From: Bacteroidales bacterium
GTDB taxonomy: Bacteria > Bacteroidota > Bacteroidia > Bacteroidales > VadinHA17
Direction: 5' to 3'
Length of the DNA stretch: 43,500 nucleotides
Assembly (NCBI GenBank): GCA_025358645.1
Contig: JANYIW010000373.1
Coordinates: forward strand, 1-43,500
Under the pieces are notes generated by a model that saw only the letters and a list, made by a program, of their open reading frames with translations, was not told where the DNA came from and did not search any database. Positions within the stretch are counted from its first letter, which is position 1; every line of letters begins with the position of its first letter. Shown piece after piece: positions 37,898 to 43,500 of this stretch. A program made the position numbers and the translations under genes.

Positions 37898-38049
37898 CCC
37901 CTCCTTTTGAAGGAGGGGCGGCCGGACCACTTTTTAAATATGATACAATTCCTGATACCGGCCGGGAAATAAAATGCTGTATATATAAGATAATCAATCT
38001 TCCCGACCACCCCTCCTTCAAAAGGAGAGCCTGTCCCGCTTTTGGCGGG
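37898..38049. repeat. Nested inverted-repeat element (REP/MITE-like)
   Basis: Hairpin 1 is CCCCTCCTT at 37898-37906 and AAGGAGGGG at 37910-37918. It is followed by CGGCCGG at 37919-37925, which pairs with CCGGCCG at 37958-37964. The first arm returns in inverted, slightly diverged form at 38002-38027 (CCCGACCACCCCTCCTTC then AAAAGGAG). A last hairpin (CCCGC at 38035-38039, GCGGG at 38045-38049) ends the unit. The GC-rich arms contrast with AT-rich surroundings. The structure resembles non-coding palindromic intergenic repeats seen in multiple copies in some bacterial genomes; copy number here is unknown. Confidence 0.7.
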
Positions 38050-38108
38050 GGGAAACTTTTTTAAGCAGTTTCTCATTCATCCCCAGAGCTTAAGTTGACG
38101 GCTATGCC

Positions 38109-38142
38109 CTCAACCCCTCTCTTTACGAAGTTGAGGGGTGAG
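38109..38142. repeat. Imperfect hairpin downstream of the repeat element
   Basis: ACCCCTC (38113-38119) pairs with GAGGGGT (38133-38139) around a 13-base loop, and the flanking CTC/GAG extends the stem past a bulged A. It is similar in style to the arms at 37898-38027 and may be a diverged part of the same repeat family. Confidence 0.5.
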
Positions 38143-38207
38143 TACATTGTTGTATTCGAAGTAGAGAGTGGGACTAAGGGTGAGGACACGGTATTGGAAA
38201 AAATTCC

Positions 38208-38726
38208 TTAGAAATACTGAGGAAGTCTGAAATAGGCAACAATAATCAAAATTATAGTGAGTAAAAGAAATCCGAACAGCACATAAATTGAAAGATTGCT
38301 CCTCTTTCTGAAGATCACGATACCATGTTCACTAACCAATTTCTTAACAGCATTATGGATGCGAAGGATTGAATTGGCATTTTTAGGGATGTATGCATCA
38401 ATATTAAACTTCACTGCTTTCTTTATTATCTCCATCTTATCAGGAGGACCCAGAAGGATAAGTCCTGCCGCCGGGTCAATTTTTTTTATCTCCATCGTGA
38501 GCTGATCGATTATTTCGAACTGTTCCTTCGTATCATGAAGGCCGAGTATTGCCACCTTGCAATAGTTATGCTCTTTTTCCTGCTCAAGTCGATCAATGAA
38601 TTCCTCACGGGTCTGGAAAGATTCTACACCATATCTTGTCAGATCTGTAAACCTTTTCCTGACATCCTCAGCGAATCCCCGGTGGTCATCGTAACAGTAA
38701 ATATGTGTTTTAACAATCTTTGACAT
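38208..38726 (-). CDS. Membrane-anchored pseudo-receiver protein
   Basis: This 172-residue protein looks like a response-regulator receiver domain fused to a C-terminal membrane helix. The N-terminal strand (KTHIYCYDDH) carries an acidic pair (Asp13, Asp14). Strand 3 reads CKVAILGLHDT, where Gly62 occupies the phospho-acceptor Asp position. AYIPKNA keeps the conserved Lys (Lys115). Residues about 146-166 form a single membrane helix (YVLFGFLLLTIILIIVAYF), with a short tail. It is therefore probably unable to take phosphate in the canonical way. There is no output domain. It is the last of several minus-strand genes, but the 9-bp satellite separates it from them. Function unknown. Confidence 0.75.
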   Translation of the reverse strand: MSKIVKTHIYCYDDHRGFAEDVRKRFTDLTRYGVESFQTREEFIDRLEQEKEHNYCKVAILGLHDTKEQFEIIDQLTMEIKKIDPAAGLILLGPPDKMEIIKKAVKFNIDAYIPKNANSILRIHNAVKKLVSEHGIVIFRKRSNLSIYVLFGFLLLTIILIIVAYFRLPQYF

Positions 38727-38735
38727 ACTAGAAGA

Positions 38736-38773
38736 AGTGCCTAAAGTTTGGAGTGCCTAGAGTGCCTAAAGTT
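38736..38773. repeat. Inverted partner of the 9-bp satellite
   Basis: The segment has AGTGCCTAAAGT at 38736-38747 and AGTGCCTAGAGTGCCTAAAG within 38752-38771. These are reverse complements of the ACTTTAGGCACT/ACTCTAGGCACT style of the satellite at 38819-38926, so the two arms could pair. It lies just upstream of the pseudo-receiver start. Confidence 0.7.
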
Positions 38774-38818
38774 AAAGAAAAGTTTGGAGTAAAATTAAAG
38801 AAAAGTTGAAGAGACCAG

Positions 38819-38926
38819 TCACTTTAGTCACTCTAGGCACTTTAGTCACTTTAGTCACTTTAGTCACTTTAGTCACTCTAGGCACTTTAGTCACTTTAGT
38901 CACTCTAGTCACTTTAGTCACTTTAG
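38819..38926. repeat. 9-bp tandem satellite, 12 units
   Basis: Twelve consecutive 9-mers fall into three types: A (TCACTTTAG), B (TCACTCTAG) and C (GCACTTTAG), in order A B C A A A B C A B A A. It begins nine bases beyond the stop codon of the secreted unknown (38935-39759). It has no spacers, so it is not CRISPR. Reading frames through it give VTL or KVT tripeptide arrays but no gene signals. Confidence 0.92.
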
Positions 38927-38934
38927 TCACTTCT

Positions 38935-39759
38935 TCACTGATTTCTTGCGTCCACATTAATAATCAATTTCCACAATCCATTTTCAAAATTATATGCATC
39001 AGATGAATAATCAGGACCATAGTATTGGTGGTCTTCTTTCATGGATGGAGAGAATGGGACGAGGTGATCAAAAATGATTGAGTTGTCAGATCTGAACTTC
39101 AGCGACATCATTGCGTTTGATGCATATTCAAATACAGCTCTGTACTTTTTATCTTCCCCTGAGACAAACCATTTCCTTCCGAATACAATTGCATCCTCCG
39201 GTGTAAAATTCAATACCTCAATGATTTTCCTGCTTATAAGTGCGTTGCCATAATCAATTCCCAACAGTACCCAGCAGCACCGATTGTCAATTACATAAGG
39301 TTTCAGATCATAATATAATGCGCCATACCACTCCGGTTCGGTATATGTAGTATCTGTCTTAACCGGAATCTCGTTGTAATTTGCTGATAATCTATATATT
39401 AAATTTTTAATTCCCGGTTTCTGTTTTCTTATGAAATAACAGAAATACCTGCCTGGTTCATTACCTAATACAAGATTCCACGTAATTATTTTCAGAAGCG
39501 AATCAGGTGACACAATCTGACCGAGGTACCTGAGGTTAGTGAACCTGTGACTAAACACTGTGTCAGATTTAACATAACCGTCGAGAATCATTCTAATTGA
39601 ATCATTTATCCGGATCCGTTCATTATCATTATAATTATCAATGAGCCTGTCATAAAGTTCTTCCAGTACCTGTGGGGTCTCCTTTACTGATACCTGACTT
39701 TTTGCTAATTCTGCTGGTAAGAAAATAAAAAAAATAAAGTATAAAAAATATGACCTCAT
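38935..39759 (-). CDS. Secreted protein of unknown function
   Basis: This 274-residue protein has a signal peptide (MRSYFLYFIFFIFLPAELAK, cleavage near SQ). I recognise no family. Visible features are an acidic N-terminal helix region (ETPQVLEELYDRLIDNYNDN), RIRINDSIRMILDGYVKSD, a mixed alpha/beta core with WNLVLGNEPGRYFCYFIRKQ, a CC pair in IDNRCCWVLLGIDYGN, and SDNSIIFDHLVPFSPSMKED near the C-terminus. Its ATG overlaps the stop of the class III aminotransferase by 4 bp (ATGA), so translation is coupled. The pairing of a cytoplasmic PLP enzyme with an exported protein is unexplained. A conserved Bacteroidota hypothetical is the safest label. Confidence 0.82.
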   Translation of the reverse strand: MRSYFLYFIFFIFLPAELAKSQVSVKETPQVLEELYDRLIDNYNDNERIRINDSIRMILDGYVKSDTVFSHRFTNLRYLGQIVSPDSLLKIITWNLVLGNEPGRYFCYFIRKQKPGIKNLIYRLSANYNEIPVKTDTTYTEPEWYGALYYDLKPYVIDNRCCWVLLGIDYGNALISRKIIEVLNFTPEDAIVFGRKWFVSGEDKKYRAVFEYASNAMMSLKFRSDNSIIFDHLVPFSPSMKEDHQYYGPDYSSDAYNFENGLWKLIINVDARNQ

Positions 39760-40961
39760 TTCTTCTTTATATTATTTCCGGCATCATTGAGAAGCTTCTT
39801 CAAAAGGTTACAAGCCATAACTATCTCTTCCTCTCCTATGATTAACGGAGGAGCAATTCTAAAGGCGTTATCACAGAAGAGAAAATAATCAAGAACCAGT
39901 CCAAAACCTGGAGCATTGGCAATAATATACGGAATGTAAGACGAATCAATAAGCTGAACGGCCAACAAGAGACCCTCTCCCCTCACCTCTGAGATCAGAG
40001 GATGAATAAGTTCTTTTCTGAAGAGATCTGACTTTGAGTTACATCTCCCGGCGAGCTTCTCATCAATGATAACGTTCAGCGACGCTAGTCCCGCAGCACA
40101 ACAAACAGGATGACCACCAAAAGTTGTTATATGACCCAGAGAAGGGTTGGTTGCCAGCGCTGACATAATATCAGCGGATGAGATGAATGCACCAAGAGGC
40201 ATGCCACCTCCAAGGGCTTTCGCCAGCAGAAGAATATCGGGGACCACGCCGAATCTGTCAATAGCAAACATATAACCTAACCTTCCAAAACCTGTCTGAA
40301 TTTCATCAAATATCAGCAAAGCGCCTGTTGAGTCACACTTATTTCTGATTTTTATTAGAAAATCATTTTCAGGAAAAATAATTCCGGCCTCACCCTGAAC
40401 TGGCTCAACAATAACACAGGCTGTATGATTATCAATCGCATCCAATGATTTTTCATCGTTAAAACTTATCTGGAAAACATCTGGTAAGAGAGGTCTGAAC
40501 GCATTCCTATATAGCTCACTTCCCTGGATACTCAAAGCTCCGTGAGTACTGCCATGATAAGAATTTTTGAACGAAATTATCCGGCTCTTACCTGTGAATC
40601 GTTTTGCAAGTTTCAGAGCCCCCTCAACGGCTTCGCTGCCCGAATTCACAAAATAACACGAATTAAGTGCGGGGGGAAGAATTTCAGCCAGACGTTCAGC
40701 ATATTTAACCTGGGGGCTTTGTATAAATTCACCGTAAACCATCAGGTGCATATACAAACCGACCTGTTTTTTGACCGCTTCAACTACTTTGGGATGGCAA
40801 TGGCCGGTATTACTTACAGATACGCCGGATATAAGGTCAATATATTGTTTTCCGTCGGGGCCGTACATGTAAATACCCTCAGCCCTTACAATTTCGAGCA
40901 TCATTGGTGCGACAGAAGTTTGTCCCAGGTGCTGCAGGAACAGTTGACGATTAGTAAACAT
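39756..40961 (-). CDS. Class III PLP aminotransferase (ornithine/acetylornithine type)
   Basis: This 401-residue cytoplasmic aminotransferase is of the class III fold. Motifs are GKQYIDLISGVSVSNTGHCH, YFVNSGSEAVEGALKLAKRF, ISFKNSYHGSTHGALSIQG, CVIVEPVQGEAGIIFPEND, LIFDEIQTGFGRLGYMFAID and the PLP lysine in LLAKALGGGMPLGAF. The exact substrate (acetylornithine, ornithine or another omega-amino compound) is not decidable. No arginine-biosynthesis genes are nearby. It follows the LytTR regulator gene by 15 bp and overlaps the secreted unknown by 4 bp. Confidence 0.9.
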   Translation of the reverse strand: MFTNRQLFLQHLGQTSVAPMMLEIVRAEGIYMYGPDGKQYIDLISGVSVSNTGHCHPKVVEAVKKQVGLYMHLMVYGEFIQSPQVKYAERLAEILPPALNSCYFVNSGSEAVEGALKLAKRFTGKSRIISFKNSYHGSTHGALSIQGSELYRNAFRPLLPDVFQISFNDEKSLDAIDNHTACVIVEPVQGEAGIIFPENDFLIKIRNKCDSTGALLIFDEIQTGFGRLGYMFAIDRFGVVPDILLLAKALGGGMPLGAFISSADIMSALATNPSLGHITTFGGHPVCCAAGLASLNVIIDEKLAGRCNSKSDLFRKELIHPLISEVRGEGLLLAVQLIDSSYIPYIIANAPGFGLVLDYFLFCDNAFRIAPPLIIGEEEIVMACNLLKKLLNDAGNNIKKK

Positions 40962-40976
40962 ACGAAGTTTTGATGA

Positions 40977-41684
40977 TTATCTGGCCATCACATTAATATC
41001 ATTCAGAAGTGAGTCCCTGAATGATTTCCCTACCGGAATACTTTTAACAGAGCCACCGACGATAAGATCGAGAGTGTTCTCTTTAATGGACTGGATCATA
41101 CTCTTGTTAATAATAAATGACCTGTGAACTCTGATGAATACGCCTGAAGGCAACTGGTTTTCGATTGCTTTCATTGTAAAGTGAATAGTAAACTTGTCAT
41201 TATTCGTGTTCAGTGTGACATAATTTTCAAGAGCTTCAATAAATATAATCTCTGTGAGCTTCAGTTTTACGAGTGAAGATCCCTTCTTGATGAATATTTC
41301 TTCATCGCCGCTGTTTGTTACCTCTTTGCGTGCAAAATATCTGATTGTCTTATCGATAGCTTTACAAAAACGTCCGTAAGTAACAGGTTTCAGCAAGTAA
41401 TCGACAACATTGAAGTCGAATGCTTTCAGAGCAAATTCCTCTGCTGAAGATATTAGTATAATATTAGGGGGGAAGTCGAGACTTCGGATAAAATCAAATC
41501 CATTCATATCTGGCATCTGAACATCGAGGATAACCAGATCGATATCCTGCCGTTTTGTTAATACATCTCTCGCTTCGACTGAATCACTGAAAGTACCTAT
41601 CAGATTAAGAGAGGTGGATTTACTCACATACCCTTCAAGTATTTTGCAGGTTAAAATATCGTCATCAACTATAATGCAATTCAT
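40977..41684 (-). CDS. LytTR-family response regulator
   Basis: This 235-residue regulator has an N-terminal receiver (about 1-120) with acidic Asp7-Asp9, phospho-acceptor Asp54 in VILDVQMPDMNG, and Lys in DYLLKPVTYGRF. The C-terminal LytTR DNA-binding domain (about 130-230) shows SLVKLKLTEIIFIEALENYV, IHFTMKAIENQLPSGVFIRV and HRSFIINKSMIQSI. LytTR regulators usually pair with histidine kinases of the LytS/YehU type, but none is adjacent, so it is an orphan here. It leads the run LytTR regulator, class III aminotransferase, secreted unknown. Confidence 0.93.
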   Translation of the reverse strand: MNCIIVDDDILTCKILEGYVSKSTSLNLIGTFSDSVEARDVLTKRQDIDLVILDVQMPDMNGFDFIRSLDFPPNIILISSAEEFALKAFDFNVVDYLLKPVTYGRFCKAIDKTIRYFARKEVTNSGDEEIFIKKGSSLVKLKLTEIIFIEALENYVTLNTNNDKFTIHFTMKAIENQLPSGVFIRVHRSFIINKSMIQSIKENTLDLIVGGSVKSIPVGKSFRDSLLNDINVMAR

Positions 41685-41718
41685 GTAAGAACTGTTGTTT
41701 TGGCATAGAATATCACAA

Positions 41719-41727
41719 ACAAAAATA
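41719..41727 (-). promoter_or_regulatory. Possible -7 promoter element for the LytTR regulator
   Basis: The minus strand reads TATTTTTGT, matching TAnnTTTG(C/T), 35 bp before the ATG. The surroundings are AT-rich, so chance is possible. Confidence 0.4.
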
Positions 41728-41840
41728 ATAATTATTTTTTAAGAACTTTTAAGAATTGGAGTAAAATTAAAAATCTTTTATCATTTAATTCGAAAATATT
41801 GATTTGAAATACCGAAAGAATAAAGATATAGTATTAAATT

Positions 41841-41871
41841 AAAAACAACAAATCCCGCTTGCACGGGAATT
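41841..41871 (-). terminator. Terminator after tRNA-Ser
   Basis: On the minus strand an AATTCCCG/CGGGATTT stem (one mismatch, 6-base loop) is followed by GTTGTTTTT, starting 14 bp past the encoded CCA end of the tRNA. Confidence 0.65.
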
Positions 41872-41884
41872 GTTCAGAAAGTTT

Positions 41885-41976
41885 TGGCGGAGAAAGAGGG
41901 ATTCGAACCCCCGGATCCGTGGTAACAGATCAACGGTTTTCAAGACCGCCGCATTCGACCGCTCTGCCATTTCTCC
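41885..41976 (-). tRNA. tRNA-Ser (anticodon UGA)
   Basis: The minus strand folds as a long-variable-arm tRNA. The acceptor stem GGAGAAA (41970-41976) pairs with TTTCTCC (41889-41895); the T-arm has GGTTCGAATCC; the anticodon loop is CTTGAAA with anticodon TGA; and the extra arm is long (TGATCTGTTACCACGGATCC region). The 3' CCA is encoded. These features identify a serine tRNA reading UCA. Confidence 0.96.
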
Positions 41977-42061
41977 TGATCGGTCACTTTTTCTATTCCT
42001 GAATTTTCAATACTCCCTTTCTTTGGCGTCAATCGCACAGTATCGGGACCATTTCTCAGCC

Positions 42062-42070
42062 GCAAAGATA
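42062..42070 (-). promoter_or_regulatory. Bacteroidota -7 promoter element for tRNA-Ser
   Basis: The minus strand reads TATCTTTGC, identical to the element before the ABC-F gene, 85 bp upstream of the mature tRNA 5' end. Confidence 0.5.
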
Positions 42071-42274
42071 ATATTTTTTTGTTTTTAAGGAATTTTTTTG
42101 AATATTTTGCATAATTAACTAATTATCAGCAATATACATTTCTTATCAACAGATTATGAACAAAAACTCTTCTAAATGTTACTGAAGTTGAAGATTAGTG
42201 AGCGGTTGCGATATTTTCGTCAAAAACTGAATTTCACCCAAAATTATAGCTGTTTTAACCTAAAAGTGGCACTA

Positions 42275-42303
42275 TTTGTGGAAAAACGGTAAAATAAATT
42301 TGC
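42275..42303 (+). promoter_or_regulatory. HU gene promoter, -33 and -7 elements
   Basis: TTTG at 42275-42278 and TAAATTTGC at 42295-42303 are separated by 16 bp. This is the best match in the window to the two-part Bacteroidota promoter. Initiation would fall about 60 bp upstream of the HU ATG. Confidence 0.7.
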
Positions 42304-42321
42304 ACTTGAATATAAAAAAAA

Positions 42322-42330
42322 TAAATTTGT
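42322..42330 (+). promoter_or_regulatory. Second -7-like element upstream of the HU gene
   Basis: TAAATTTGT matches TAnnTTTG(C/T), 27 bp downstream of the first element. A TTG lies at 42306-42308, but the spacing is short. It may be a second promoter or a chance repeat. Confidence 0.45.
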
Positions 42331-42372
42331 ATTCAATTAGTAAGATTGGTCTAACACTTAAATCTTTGTATT

Positions 42373-42642
42373 ATGACAAAAAAAGAATTAATTAATGCAA
42401 TCGCTGCTGACGCAGGTCTTTCTATTAAAGATGCAGGCAAAGCTTTAAACGCATTCGTTGGAGCATTTGGAAATTCAATGAAAAAAGGTGAGAGGATTCA
42501 GCTCCCAGGCCTTGGTACATTCAAAGTTGACAAAAGAAGTGCAAGAGTAGTTCGTAACCCTCGTACAGGCGCTAAACTGAACGTTCCAGCTAAAAAAGTT
42601 GTAAAATTCAAAGCAGCTCCAGCGCTTAACAAAAGTCTTTAA
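42373..42642 (+). CDS. HU-family DNA-binding protein
   Basis: This 89-residue nucleoid protein bends and compacts DNA as a dimer. It starts MTKKELINAIAADAGLSIKD, has the helical dimer core, then GERIQLPGLGTFKVDKRSA at the saddle, and the DNA-binding arm RNPRTGAKLNVPAKKVVKFK. The length is normal for HU. It has its own promoter elements and a strong terminator, so it is monocistronic. Which of the HU/IHF paralogues it represents cannot be told. Confidence 0.95.
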   Translation: MTKKELINAIAADAGLSIKDAGKALNAFVGAFGNSMKKGERIQLPGLGTFKVDKRSARVVRNPRTGAKLNVPAKKVVKFKAAPALNKSL

Positions 42643-42664
42643 TCTTAATTGATTGAGATTGTTC

Positions 42665-42691
42665 AGGGGTGTTCTTACACCCCTTTTTTTT
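42665..42691 (+). terminator. Intrinsic terminator after the HU gene
   Basis: A perfect 8-bp stem (AGGGGTGT at 42665-42672 with ACACCCCT at 42677-42684) and a TCTT loop are followed by seven more T. Confidence 0.9.
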
Positions 42692-42851
42692 ATATAAAAA
42701 GGCTGCTTTTTTAAGACAACCTCGCAAATGACAGCGAGAATTGTTCGGGTGCATTAAATATCTTAATTATTTGTTAAATAATCACAACTTCAGACCATCT
42801 TCAGAATTGCAAGATACTTTTATTCTTTTAAACTAAAATAATTTATTGAAT

Positions 42852-43184
42852 ATGAAAAAAGTATTATTCGTTCTGGTATTAATGTTGTCAGTTGTAGCTG
42901 TCAATGCTCAGGTTGCTAAAACGACCACCACCAAAGCAAAATCTACCCATGCTGTCGTTATGGTAGCTGATCTTCCGAAAGCAATAACAGACAATGTTGC
43001 TAAAGATTATGCCGGTTTTACAATTAAAGAAGCATCAAGTATGACGGCAAATAATGTTGTTACCTATCATGTTGTTGTTGCCAAGGGAAGCACAACCGAG
43101 ACTCTTGTTTATGACAAAGATGGAAAGTTTGTAAAAAAGCTTGCCAAGACAGCTGCCAAACATCACACTGCAAAGAAAAAATAA
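42852..43184 (+). CDS. Small secreted protein, PepSY-like
   Basis: This 110-residue protein has a signal peptide (MKKVLFVLVLMLSVVAVNAQ, cleavage after NAQ or NA). The mature part, about 90 residues, contains VADLPKAITDNVAKDYAGFT, IKEASSMTANNVVTYHVVVA and ETLVYDKDGKFVKKLAK. This resembles the 'putative beta-lactamase-inhibitor-like PepSY' domain of small periplasmic Bacteroidota proteins. The tail is Lys/His/Ala-rich. ATG 42852 is preferred to an in-frame TTG six bases upstream. A strong terminator follows. The function of this domain class is poorly known. Confidence 0.78.
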   Translation: MKKVLFVLVLMLSVVAVNAQVAKTTTTKAKSTHAVVMVADLPKAITDNVAKDYAGFTIKEASSMTANNVVTYHVVVAKGSTTETLVYDKDGKFVKKLAKTAAKHHTAKKK

Positions 43185-43229
43185 TTTGTGAAATGTTATC
43201 CGGGATACCCAATTAGTACCGGAAACTAT

Positions 43230-43276
43230 AAAGTCTTTCCACGAATATTATTTTAGTAGGAGTGGAAAGACTTTTA
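43230..43276 (+). terminator. Terminator after the PepSY-like gene
   Basis: A perfect 13-bp stem (AAAGTCTTTCCAC at 43230-43242 with GTGGAAAGACTTT at 43262-43274) spans a 19-base loop. It is followed by TTATT and separates this gene from the tatA-like gene. Confidence 0.75.
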
Positions 43277-43312
43277 TTAAAATTTTCATTCAACATTAAA
43301 AAATAAATCATT

Positions 43313-43500
43313 ATGCTGGATTTTAGCAGTCCTATGCACCTTATCTTAATAATACTTGTAATAGTGTTATTATTTGGCGGTAAGAAGATCCCTGAATTAA
43401 TGCGGGGTATTGGTCAGGGTATGAAAGAGTTCAAAAAAGCCTCCGCTCTTAATGACGAACCGGAGGAAAAAAAGGAGCCTGAAGTGAAAAACTTTGATAT
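43313..43500 (+). CDS. tatA: TatA/E-family twin-arginine translocase subunit, 3' end beyond the window
   Basis: The gene starts at ATG 43313 and runs off the right edge, leaving 62 codons. The sequence MLDFSSPMHLILIILVIVLL has a single N-terminal membrane helix. It is followed by FGGKKIPELMRGIGQGMKEF, the FG hinge and amphipathic helix typical of TatA/TatE, and then a charged tail. These proteins form the pore-like component that exports folded proteins. TatA versus TatE/B cannot be finally decided on a partial sequence. Confidence 0.88.
   Translation, partial: MLDFSSPMHLILIILVIVLLFGGKKIPELMRGIGQGMKEFKKASALNDEPEEKKEPEVKNFD

Larger units (their letters stand above)
37669..38207. other. 539-bp gene-free region between htpG and the pseudo-receiver gene
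   Basis: No convincing gene lies here. The first ~200 bp are plain AT-rich sequence holding the htpG upstream region. The rest contains nested inverted repeats (37898-38049) and a further imperfect hairpin (38109-38142). Short open frames across the repeats encode repeat-type peptides and are not credible genes. Confidence 0.75.
41977..42372. other. 396-bp gap between tRNA-Ser and the HU gene
   Basis: No gene was found. The left part holds the tRNA promoter region on the minus strand. The middle (about 42080-42240) is AT-rich with no structure that I can support. The right end holds the HU promoter elements. Confidence 0.7.

Noticed and set aside
37810-38076. 88-residue open frame on the minus strand across the inverted repeats
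   Set aside because: Its sequence follows the palindromic repeat arms and lacks coding features; such peptides come from intergenic repeats.
38819-38926. Possible CRISPR array
   Set aside because: The repeats are 9 bp and contiguous with no spacers, and no cas genes are present.
38806-39006. Open frame through the 9-bp satellite encoding VTL/GTL repeats
   Set aside because: It exists only because a 9-bp repeat has no stop in this frame; it lies antisense to the end of the secreted unknown and has no start signals.
41885-41976. tRNA-Ser as an integration site
   Set aside because: No duplicated tRNA end or integrase gene lies nearby.

Overview
The window looks like a chromosomal segment from an AT-rich member of the Bacteroidota, probably an anaerobic or microaerophilic Bacteroidales-like bacterium. 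The evidence is a protein carrying a C-terminal type IX secretion (CHU_C/gliding-type) sorting domain, repeated promoter-like TAnnTTTG elements of the Bacteroidota kind, mostly weak Shine-Dalgarno sequences, a rubrerythrin, pyruvate phosphate dikinase plus ATP-type PEP carboxykinase, and several protein families typical of this phylum. No prophage, insertion sequence, plasmid gene or CRISPR array was seen.

Layout. 1-4.2 kb (minus strand): the N-terminal part of an OmpP1/FadL-type outer-membrane protein, then two secreted low-complexity Tyr/Gly and Ser/Arg/Asn-rich proteins that look like paralogues. 4.3-10.6 kb (plus): proS, an unrecognised cytoplasmic protein translationally coupled to an Omp85-like barrel protein, a 2-Cys peroxiredoxin with a clear terminator, and tilS. 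10.6-14.6 kb (minus): aroC, aroB and an ABC-F ribosome-associated ATPase. 14.7-18.7 kb (plus): nth and a large multi-PAS hybrid histidine kinase. 18.7-24.6 kb (minus): aroQ, pyk, a type IX secretion substrate and a periplasmic TPR protein. 24.7-30.9 kb (plus): xerD, ppdK, pckA and plsY. 30.9-32.4 kb (minus): a lemA/htpX-like pair. 32.6-33.7 kb (plus): rubrerythrin and a nitroreductase. 33.7-37.7 kb: an aminotransferase (minus), a small membrane-anchored protein (plus) and htpG (minus). 37.7-38.2 kb: a gene-free stretch with nested inverted repeats. 38.2-41.7 kb (minus): a membrane-anchored pseudo-receiver protein, a 9-bp satellite, a secreted unknown, a class III aminotransferase and a LytTR response regulator. 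41.9-43.5 kb: tRNA-Ser(UGA), an HU gene with two promoter-like elements, a small secreted protein and the start of a tatA-like gene.

Most genes are housekeeping. Functional groups are shikimate/chorismate synthesis (aroB, aroC, aroQ), the PEP-pyruvate node (pyk, ppdK, pckA), oxidative-stress defence (peroxiredoxin, rubrerythrin, nitroreductase), envelope biogenesis and secretion (OmpP1-like, Omp85-like, type IX substrate, plsY, TatA) and signalling (hybrid kinase, LytTR regulator, pseudo-receiver). I did not find a clearly new multi-gene system. The best candidates for unexplained biology are the pseudo-receiver with a C-terminal membrane helix, the coupled unknown/Omp85-like pair, the low-complexity secreted pair, and two intergenic repeat structures at about 37.9-38.05 kb and 38.74-38.93 kb.
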